Source: an uncultured Bacteroidota bacterium
GTDB lineage: Bacteria > Bacteroidota > Bacteroidia > Chitinophagales > Chitinophagaceae
Assembly (NCBI GenBank): GCA_903938445.1
Contig: CAJADG010000037.1
Span: forward strand, 1 to 51,034
Reading direction: 5' to 3'
Length of the DNA: 51,034 bases
The position numbers were made by a program, and so were the translations under genes. The stretch's first letter is position 1. Each line of letters starts with the position of its first letter. The notes under the pieces were generated by a model, which saw only the letters and a program-made list of their open reading frames with translations, searched no databases and was not told the DNA's origin. This document shows, piece by piece, positions 44,782 to 51,034 of the stretch.

Positions 44782-46539
44782 ATGAAAAATTTTTTCAAAA
44801 TTGTTTTAGCAACCTTTGTTTCTCTAATCATATTTTCAATTCTGGGGGTGGTATTTATTTTTGCTATTGCTAGTTCATTATCCTATGAAGAGCCAAAGCA
44901 AATTGCTACCAACTCAGTTTTGGTATTAGATATTTCTGAAAACTTTCCAGAGCAAACTAAGACGGATGCTTTTACGGAATTACTCAATAAAAAGAAAGGA
45001 AAAGTTGCAGGCTTGTCTGAATTGATTGCTTTAATTAAGCATGCAAAAACAGATTCTGCAATTAAGGGTATTTATATAAAGTGTCAACAAAATCCAAATG
45101 GATATGCTTCAAGTGAAGAAATAAGAACCGCGTTATTGGATTTTAAAAAATCAAATAAATTCATCATTGCGTTTGGAGAAACCATTACGCAAAAAGGATA
45201 TTGGATCGGCAATGTTGCAGATGAAGTATACACCCATCCTCAAGGTGGTTTAGAATGGTCAGGGTTCTCTTATGAAACTATGTTTTTAAAAGGGATGTTG
45301 GATAAATTAGAAATTCAAACGCAGGTTTTTTATGCTGGTAAATTTAAAAGTGCAACAGAGCCATTTAGATATACCGAAATGTCTCCTGCCAATAAATTGC
45401 AAACCAGTGTTTGGTTAAACGGCATGTATAATAGTTTTATTCAAGGTGTTTCGCAACAAAGAAATGTATCTGAGGATAGCTTGAAAATGTTGTCTGATAA
45501 AGGGATGGTGCAAAATTCAAATGACGCGCTTAAATATCATTTGGTGGATGGCTTAATGTATGATGATCAAGTAAAGAAAAAAATAGCTCAAAAAGTACAT
45601 GTAACAAAAGCGCAGGATATTTCATTTGTTGGAATGAGTGAATATGCAAATGCTGCAAATATAAGAGGAACTGGAACCGGGAAAGTGGCAGTTATTTATG
45701 CTGATGGTGATATTGTAATGGGTAAGGGACAAAACAATAGTATTGCCAGTGATGATTATAGAGCAATGTTGCAACGTATAAGAAATGATAAAACTATTGA
45801 TGCCGTTGTTTTAAGAGTGAATTCTCCTGGAGGAAGTGCGTTGGCTAGTGATATTATTTGGAGAGAATTGGATTTGTTGAAAAAAGAAAAACCAGTGGTG
45901 GTAAGTATGGGCAACTATGCAGCATCTGGTGGCTACTATATTGCTTGTAATGCAGATTCTATTTTTGCTGATGCAAATACCATTACGGGTTCTATTGGCG
46001 TATTTTCGGTGGTGCCTAATTTAAGTGGGTTCTTAAAAAATAAATTAGGAGTCACTTTTGACAGAGTTAATACCAGCACTTATGCCGATGCGCCAAGTTC
46101 TACAAGACCTTTAAATGCAACAGAGCAAAGATTTATGCAAGCGGGTGTAGATAGTATTTATGCTGCATTTAAATCCAGAGTTGCGCAAGGAAGAAAAAAA
46201 TCTGTAGAGTATATTGACTCCATTGCACAAGGAAGAGTTTGGACCGGTACAGATGCAGTAAAAGTAGGATTGGTGGACAGAATTGGCAATTTGAATGATG
46301 CGATTGTGGCTGCTGCAAAAATGGCGCACTTAAAAGGATATGGGGTAAAGCCCTTTCCAGAATCAAAGTCTTTTATTGAGGACTTAATTGACGGTTACGA
46401 GGATAAAATTAAAGTAAAAACCATTCAACAAGAAATCGGTGTTGACCAATGGAATGTGTTACAGCAATTCAAGTCCATCAAACAAATGGTAGGTCAACCA
46501 CAAACTCGATTGCCTATCTTTGTAGTGAATCATCCATAA
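44782..46539 (+). CDS. sppA: Signal peptide peptidase SppA (67 kDa type)
   Basis: This 585-residue inner-membrane serine protease cleaves leftover signal peptides. An N-terminal membrane anchor (about 5-32) is followed by two S49 domains. The Lys of the Ser-Lys dyad is in FYAGKFKSATEPF (Lys187) and the Ser is in MGNYAASGGYYIA (Ser382), in line with E. coli Lys209 and Ser409. RVNSPGGSALASD near 350 and ITGSIGVFSVVPN near 401 are family blocks. The ATG at 44782 gives the right anchor. The open frame extends 58 codons upstream across folK and is rejected. The ABC permease follows 8 nt later. Confidence 0.95.
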   Translation: MKNFFKIVLATFVSLIIFSILGVVFIFAIASSLSYEEPKQIATNSVLVLDISENFPEQTKTDAFTELLNKKKGKVAGLSELIALIKHAKTDSAIKGIYIKCQQNPNGYASSEEIRTALLDFKKSNKFIIAFGETITQKGYWIGNVADEVYTHPQGGLEWSGFSYETMFLKGMLDKLEIQTQVFYAGKFKSATEPFRYTEMSPANKLQTSVWLNGMYNSFIQGVSQQRNVSEDSLKMLSDKGMVQNSNDALKYHLVDGLMYDDQVKKKIAQKVHVTKAQDISFVGMSEYANAANIRGTGTGKVAVIYADGDIVMGKGQNNSIASDDYRAMLQRIRNDKTIDAVVLRVNSPGGSALASDIIWRELDLLKKEKPVVVSMGNYAASGGYYIACNADSIFADANTITGSIGVFSVVPNLSGFLKNKLGVTFDRVNTSTYADAPSSTRPLNATEQRFMQAGVDSIYAAFKSRVAQGRKKSVEYIDSIAQGRVWTGTDAVKVGLVDRIGNLNDAIVAAAKMAHLKGYGVKPFPESKSFIEDLIDGYEDKIKVKTIQQEIGVDQWNVLQQFKSIKQMVGQPQTRLPIFVVNHP

Positions 46540-46547
46540 TTATATTT

Positions 46548-47651
46548 ATGCGTCCATATAGTCAAATAAAAGCAATGTTGGCAATTACTAAAGCCAGCTT
46601 GCATTCTATTTCGAGAAGTCCATCTGCGATTGTATTTAGTATTGCCTTTCCTTTAATCTTTATTTTGGTTTTTGGATTTATGAGTAGTGGAGGTAATATT
46701 AATGTAACCGTTGCCCTTGAACAGAAAGCGGATACGAATAATGTGGTCTATAATGCGATCAAACAAATTCCAGGTTTAAAATTTGTGAAAGGGGATACAG
46801 TTAAAATGAAAAATGAATTATCAAAAGGACGTATTACGGCCATGATTGATATTCAAAAGTCAAATAACCCCAATGCGCCTTACATTATTAATCTTAGAAG
46901 TTCGGAAGCTGCGAATCCTCAAAATGTGCAATTGGTTAAGTCTATTTTAAATGCTGTGATTGGAAATATTAATAAAGGAACTTATCCAAATGCGCCGACG
47001 ATTGCGGTTGTGAATAATACGGTTCAACAAGTGCCGGGAAGAATTTATCGTACGATTGATTTTATATTACCAGGGCAAATGGGTTTCTCGTTATTAAGTG
47101 CTGGAATATTTGGAGTTGCATTTGTCTTTTTTAATTTAAGACAGCAATTGGTATTAAAAAGGTTTTATGCTACACCTATACGTAGATTATATATCATTTT
47201 AGGGGAGGCTTTAAGTAGGGTTATATTTCAATTATTAACTGCAGTCATTATTATAGCCATTGGACATTTCGCCTTTAATTTTACGCTGGTTCATGGATGG
47301 GCAACCTTCGGTAGCATCATGGCACTGAGCTTTATAGCATTGGTATTATTTATGGGCTTTGGTTTTATAGTAAGTGGAGTTGCCAAAAATGAAAGCACCA
47401 TTCCTCCTTTAGCAAATATTTTCACATTGCCTCAGTTTTTATTAGCAGGTACTTTTTTCTCTATTGATAATTTCCCCACATGGATGCAGCCTTTCTGCAA
47501 AATATTACCATTAACTCATTTTAATAATGCAATGCGTGATATTGCGTTTGAAGGAAATAGTTTATTGGATTCTTGGGGAGATATTTCGGTATTGTTTATT
47601 TGGATTGTAATTGTTTATACAATTGCCTTCAAAACTTTTAAATGGGAATAA
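46548..47651 (+). CDS. ABC-2 type transporter permease
   Basis: This 367-residue membrane protein has one N-terminal segment (about 27-47, AIVFSIAFPLIFILVFGFM). A large extracytoplasmic loop follows (50-175), then five segments (about 185-210, 230-255, 262-290, 295-320, 345-363). The pattern IDFILPGQMGFSLLSAGIFG and LKRFYATPIRRLYIILGEAL is that of ABC-2 export permeases (YadH/DrrB-like). No ATP-binding partner is encoded nearby, so its ATPase must lie elsewhere. The ATG at 46548 is chosen. An overlapping upstream frame lies in sppA. The SRPBCC gene starts at the base after its stop. Confidence 0.9.
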   Translation: MRPYSQIKAMLAITKASLHSISRSPSAIVFSIAFPLIFILVFGFMSSGGNINVTVALEQKADTNNVVYNAIKQIPGLKFVKGDTVKMKNELSKGRITAMIDIQKSNNPNAPYIINLRSSEAANPQNVQLVKSILNAVIGNINKGTYPNAPTIAVVNNTVQQVPGRIYRTIDFILPGQMGFSLLSAGIFGVAFVFFNLRQQLVLKRFYATPIRRLYIILGEALSRVIFQLLTAVIIIAIGHFAFNFTLVHGWATFGSIMALSFIALVLFMGFGFIVSGVAKNESTIPPLANIFTLPQFLLAGTFFSIDNFPTWMQPFCKILPLTHFNNAMRDIAFEGNSLLDSWGDISVLFIWIVIVYTIAFKTFKWE

Positions 47652-48146
47652 ATGCGTTTAGTTAGACTTATCGTAATTAGCTTTTTGGTTTTAGGTACCC
47701 TTGTTACTGCTATTTCTGCCTTATTCCCCAATACTGTTATGGTATCCCGTGCAATGGAAATGGGAGCAACGGTTCAACAGATACAACATTATACTTCAGA
47801 CTTGAATGAATGGAATAAATGGATGAGTGATTGGAAAGAAAACAAAGCAGTTTGGAAAGATAGTACAGTATATATTGGTACCCAAACGATCCGATTAAAA
47901 ACAAAGACAGATTCCTCTGTAACTTATGACTGGGTAGCTACAGGTCAAAGGCCTTATATCGTAAAGTTTGAATGGTTTCCTACCCAAAAGGGAATTTATG
48001 TAGTGCATTGGTCATTTGAACAACATGTAAAATGGTATCCTTGGGAAAAATTCCAAACCTTACTTAATGAAAAAGTATTGGGATATAAAATGGAAATGGA
48101 ATTGGCCAATTTGCGTGATGTATTGTTGGATGAAAATAGTAAATAA
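47652..48146 (+). CDS. SRPBCC (START-like) family protein with N-terminal membrane anchor
   Basis: This 164-residue protein's residues 1-26 form a hydrophobic signal or anchor (LIVISFLVLGTLVTAISALF). The rest fits a polyketide-cyclase/START-like ligand-binding domain: VSRAMEMGATVQQIQHYTSDLNEWNKWMSDW, QTIRLKTKTDSSVTYDWVATG and the C-terminal helix MEMELANLRDVL. Such proteins bind lipids or other hydrophobic ligands. The ligand here is unknown. It starts directly after the permease stop (TAAATG), so the two are tightly coupled and may work together in the envelope. Confidence 0.8.
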   Translation: MRLVRLIVISFLVLGTLVTAISALFPNTVMVSRAMEMGATVQQIQHYTSDLNEWNKWMSDWKENKAVWKDSTVYIGTQTIRLKTKTDSSVTYDWVATGQRPYIVKFEWFPTQKGIYVVHWSFEQHVKWYPWEKFQTLLNEKVLGYKMEMELANLRDVLLDENSK

Positions 48147-48154
48147 TTGCACTT

Positions 48155-49099
48155 CTATTTTTCTCGCTGTTGTTTTAAAAATTCAATATTTCTTTGAATC
48201 CCTTTTAATTTAGATCTAAGCAAAGGTGATTTTTTAAATCTTGCTTTAAAAGTGGTTTCTTCAATTTGCAGCCAATCCTCGGATTGCATTTGTAATAAAC
48301 CATTCAATGGTTTAAAATGTTTTTCATGATGTGCTTGGCTAAATTTATTCCAAGGACAAACGTCTTGACAAACATCACATCCAAAAGCCCAATCATTAAA
48401 GCGTTTATCCGTTTCAATCACTTCTTTTTTCAATTCAATCGTAAAGTAACTGATACAATGATTTGCTTCAATCGTTTTGTCGGGCAAAATTGCTTGGGTT
48501 GGACAGGCTTCAATACATTTTGTACATCCTCCGCAATAATCTTTAGGCAATGGATCGTCGTATATTAATGCTAAATCAATAATTAATGTGGCAATAAAAA
48601 AGAAGGAACCTTCCTTATGACGAATTAAATTTCCATTTTTCCCAATCCATCCTGCTCCAGACAATTGTGCCCAAGACCTTTCAAGCACTGGAGCGGAATC
48701 CACAAATCCTCTTCCCTCAATGGGGCCAATCATGGCACGCATGGTATCCAGGAATTCAAATAATTGTTGTCTGATGACTTCATGATAATCTTCGCCATAC
48801 GCATATTTTGCAATCTTAGCGTCCTGTAATTTCCCTAAAGCAATAGATTCACTATCGGGGTAATAATTTTTTAAAAATGTAATCACAGATTTTGCACCAG
48901 GCACTAATTTTCGGGGATCTGTTCTTAAATCAAAATGGTTTTCCATATAAGCCATCTCCCCATGATACCCTTTTTCAAGCCACTTTTCCAATCTCCTAGC
49001 ATCCTCAGTAAGTTCTTTTGCCTTAGCAATGCCACAATAATCAAAGCCCATTTGCTGGGCGAGTTCCTTTATAAATGTAGTATTTGAAAATTCGTTCAC
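48155..49099 (-). CDS. queG: Epoxyqueuosine reductase
   Basis: This 314-residue cobalamin-dependent Fe-S enzyme performs the last step of queuosine formation in tRNA. The N-terminal domain has FDYCGIAKAKEL near 18-29, YHGEMAYMENHFDLRTDPRKLVPGAKSVI near 44-72 and the catalytic-region FVDSAPVLERSWA near 132-144. Two 4Fe-4S sites follow: CGGCTKCIEACP near 188-199 and CDVCQDVCPWN near 241-251. The frame opens at GTG (49099), preceded by CAGC and a -7-like TATTTTTA, suggesting a leaderless mRNA with a GTG start. It is convergent with the SRPBCC gene. Confidence 0.96.
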   Translation of the reverse strand: MNEFSNTTFIKELAQQMGFDYCGIAKAKELTEDARRLEKWLEKGYHGEMAYMENHFDLRTDPRKLVPGAKSVITFLKNYYPDSESIALGKLQDAKIAKYAYGEDYHEVIRQQLFEFLDTMRAMIGPIEGRGFVDSAPVLERSWAQLSGAGWIGKNGNLIRHKEGSFFFIATLIIDLALIYDDPLPKDYCGGCTKCIEACPTQAILPDKTIEANHCISYFTIELKKEVIETDKRFNDWAFGCDVCQDVCPWNKFSQAHHEKHFKPLNGLLQMQSEDWLQIEETTFKARFKKSPLLRSKLKGIQRNIEFLKQQREK

Positions 49100-49103
49100 G
49101 CTG

Positions 49104-49111
49104 TAAAAATA
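49104..49111 (-). promoter_or_regulatory. -7-like box TATTTTTA of queG
   Basis: TAnnTTTA on the minus strand, followed by CAGC and the GTG start, the same 4-nt spacing as fmt, uup, ykgJ and the HAD gene. Confidence 0.4.
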
Positions 49112-49231
49112 GCAGAAAAACCTTGATAGGACTGACTTTAATTCCGTTTTAATGATAAATGTATGACAATATAACTTATATCATAGATTGGCGTTTGATT
49201 TGAGCATACCTTACTATAAATCACAAATACT

Positions 49232-51034
49232 ATGAATTTAAATCAATATACCATTAAAGCGCAGGAAGCGATTCAAGCTGCTCAACAATTGGCTTATAAC
49301 AATGGCAATGCATCTATTGAAACCGCACATTTATTAAAAGCTATTTTACTAGACAAGGATAGCTCTACTGAATTTTTATTAAAGAAGAATAATGTAAATC
49401 CAACATTAGCGCTTCAAAAAGCGGAGGATTTAATTCAAACCCTTGCGAAACAACAAACAGGAGAGCCTGCATCCAATCTGAGTCGTGACATGAATGCAGT
49501 GTTGTTAAAATCAAATGCCGCTTTAAAAACTTTTGGAGACGAGTTCGTTACTGTGGAACATATTTTAATTGCCATATTGCAAGTGAATGATGCAACTGGT
49601 AAAATTTTGAAAGATGCAGGACTCACTGAAAAAGGTTTAGTGACTGCTGTAAAAGAATTACGAAAGGGGTCAACTATTAATTCTGCAACACAGGAAACGC
49701 AGTTTCAATCTTTATCAAAGTATGCCAAGAATTTAAATGATTTGGCCAATAAAGGAAAATTAGATCCTGTTATTGGACGTGATGAAGAAATTAGAAGAAC
49801 CTTGCATATTCTTTCGCGCCGTAGTAAAAATAATCCAATCTTAGTAGGTGAGCCAGGAGTAGGTAAAACAGCAATCGCCGAAGGTTTAGCCATGCGTATT
49901 GTTAATGGCGATGTGCCCGATAATTTAAAGAGTAAAATTATTTACGCTTTGGATATGGGTCAATTAATTGCGGGAGCAAAATATAAAGGTGAATTTGAAG
50001 AGCGTTTAAAAGGAGTGGTAAAGGAAGTAGCAGATAGTGATGGTGAAGTTGTTTTATTTATTGATGAGATACATACTTTGGTGGGTGCAGGTGGTGGCGA
50101 AGGAGCGATGGATGCCGCAAATATTTTAAAACCAGCATTGGCAAGAGGTGAATTGAGAGCTATAGGTGCAACAACTCTGGCGGAGTATCAAAAGTTTTTT
50201 GAAAAGGATAAAGCATTAGAGCGTCGTTTTCAAAAAGTAATGATTGATGAGCCAAGTAAGGAAGATGCCATTTCTATTTTAAGAGGATTGAAAGAGCGTT
50301 ATGAAACGCATCATCATGTGCGTATTAAAGACGAAGCGATTATTGCTGCGGTAGAATTATCTAGCCGTTATATTACGGATCGTTTTTTGCCAGACAAGGC
50401 TATTGATTTGATTGACGAGAGTGCTGCCAAGCTTCGCTTAGAGATGAATTCTATGCCCGAGGAATTGGATACTTTAATGCGTCAAATTCGTCAATTAGAA
50501 ATTGAGAGAGAAGCCATTAAAAGGGAAAACAATCCAGATCAATTAAAGGCTTTGAATATTGAAATTAGCAATTTAACAGTGCAGCAAGATACTTTGAAAG
50601 CAAAGTGGACGAGTGAAAAAGAAATTGTAGATAAAGTACAAAAAGCAAAATCTGAAATTGAAAAATTAAAGCAGGAAGCAGAGGTTGCGGAGCGTAATGG
50701 TGACTATGGTAAAGTTGCAGAAATAAGGTATGGTAAGGTAAAAGAGCAGGAAGCTAATTTAGCAACTTATACCAAGGAATTAAATGAATTAGGTACGAAT
50801 GAAAAGCGCTTAATGAAAGAGGAAGTAGATGCAGAAGATATTGCAGAAAATGTGGCAAAGGCAACAGGTATTCCAGTAAGTAAAATGATGCAATCTGAAA
50901 GAGAGAAATTATTAAACTTGGAAGAAGAATTGCATCAACGTGTAATTGGACAGGAAGAAGCCATTAGCGCAGTGTCAGATGCAATAAGAAGAAGTAGGGC
51001 AGGACTTCAGGATCCTAAAAAACCAATTGGTTCC
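49232..51034 (+). CDS. clpB: ATP-dependent chaperone ClpB, 5' part
   Basis: The reading frame is open to the window end (601 codons, no stop), about two thirds of a normal ClpB of roughly 860 residues. The protein starts [21 protein letters not shown]. The N domain (1-145) is followed by NBD1, with Walker A GEPGVGKT at 206-213, Walker [11 protein letters not shown] near 272-281 and the Arg finger region ALERRFQKV near 328-336. The long coiled-coil middle domain (about 400-530) is present, and NBD2 begins at [22 protein letters not shown] near 570-591. It resolves aggregates with DnaK. No CIRCE element is seen upstream. A palindrome ATATAACTTATAT (49169-49181) and TTGGCGTTTGATTTG precede it. 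Confidence 0.96.
   Translation, partial: MNLNQYTIKAQEAIQAAQQLAYNNGNASIETAHLLKAILLDKDSSTEFLLKKNNVNPTLALQKAEDLIQTLAKQQTGEPASNLSRDMNAVLLKSNAALKTFGDEFVTVEHILIAILQVNDATGKILKDAGLTEKGLVTAVKELRKGSTINSATQETQFQSLSKYAKNLNDLANKGKLDPVIGRDEEIRRTLHILSRRSKNNPILVGEPGVGKTAIAEGLAMRIVNGDVPDNLKSKIIYALDMGQLIAGAKYKGEFEERLKGVVKEVADSDGEVVLFIDEIHTLVGAGGGEGAMDAANILKPALARGELRAIGATTLAEYQKFFEKDKALERRFQKVMIDEPSKEDAISILRGLKERYETHHHVRIKDEAIIAAVELSSRYITDRFLPDKAIDLIDESAAKLRLEMNSMPEELDTLMRQIRQLEIEREAIKRENNPDQLKALNIEISNLTVQQDTLKAKWTSEKEIVDKVQKAKSEIEKLKQEAEVAERNGDYGKVAEIRYGKVKEQEANLATYTKELNELGTNEKRLMKEEVDAEDIAENVAKATGIPVSKMMQSEREKLLNLEEELHQRVIGQEEAISAVSDAIRRSRAGLQDPKKPIGS

Noticed and set aside
46449..46547. The 33-codon upstream extension of the ABC permease frame
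   Set aside because: It lies inside sppA in another frame; the permease starts naturally at MRPYSQIK.
49140..49231. CIRCE or other known heat-shock operator before clpB
   Set aside because: No TTAGCACTC-N9-GAGTGCTAA is present. The palindrome ATATAACTTATAT is AT-rich and could be chance.

Overview
The window comes from a Bacteroidota chromosome, most likely a low-GC member of the Chitinophagaceae or a neighbouring family. The evidence is the rRNA operon (16S tail CTGGAATACCTCCTTTT, ITS with tRNA-Ile then tRNA-Ala, Bacteroidota-style 5S), the absence of Shine-Dalgarno sequences before the genes, many copies of the Bacteroidota -7 promoter element TAnnTTTG, a DUF5689 lipoprotein beside a TonB-receptor-like barrel, and the long form of IspH. 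There is no phage, insertion sequence, CRISPR array or obvious transferred island. This is a compact, mostly core chromosomal region.

Layout. 1-4130: 3' part of 16S, tRNA-Ile(GAT), tRNA-Ala(TGC), a tRNA-like remnant, 23S, 5S and a strong terminator. 4190-7292: an aldo/keto reductase, a glycine-rich RRM protein and the bS6-bS18-bL9 operon, all on the minus strand. 7298-11757: a divergent locus of a secreted endonuclease/exonuclease/phosphatase facing an outer-membrane barrel and an OB-like DUF5689 lipoprotein, the best candidate here for a poorly described system, possibly nucleic-acid or phosphoester scavenging. 11823-24471: htpG, the HAD-prenyl synthase-recJ operon, a PlsC-like acyltransferase, a thioesterase, a dipeptide epimerase, proline dehydrogenase, and a thyA-folA-methyltransferase-rRNA methyltransferase cluster. 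24555-38120: a secreted double-psi barrel protein, a rhodanese-thioredoxin lipoprotein, fmt, an FKBP, pepT, exbB/exbD, prmC, a YigZ protein, a hydroxyacyl-CoA dehydrogenase, mrp-cmk, ispH and a Uup-type ABC-F ATPase. 38130-51034: a small phage-repressor-like regulator behind a tandem repeat, gcvP, a YkgJ cysteine-cluster protein, folK-deoxynucleoside kinase-MFS, sppA-ABC permease-SRPBCC, queG and the first two thirds of clpB.

How it fits together. Most genes serve translation, folding and proteolysis (rRNA, bS6/bS18/bL9, HtpG, FKBP, ClpB, PrmC, RsmF-like, Fmt, QueG), nucleotide and folate metabolism (thyA, folA, folK, cmk, deoxynucleoside kinase), isoprenoids (ispH, prenyl synthase) and the envelope (SppA, ExbBD, DPBB protein, barrel). 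The most striking genome-scale signal is promoter architecture. In several genes (fmt, uup, ykgJ, the DPBB gene, and with a one-base variant the HAD gene and queG) a TAnnTTTG/A box ends only 4-5 nt before the start codon, which predicts leaderless mRNAs. This fits a translation system that does not rely on Shine-Dalgarno pairing.
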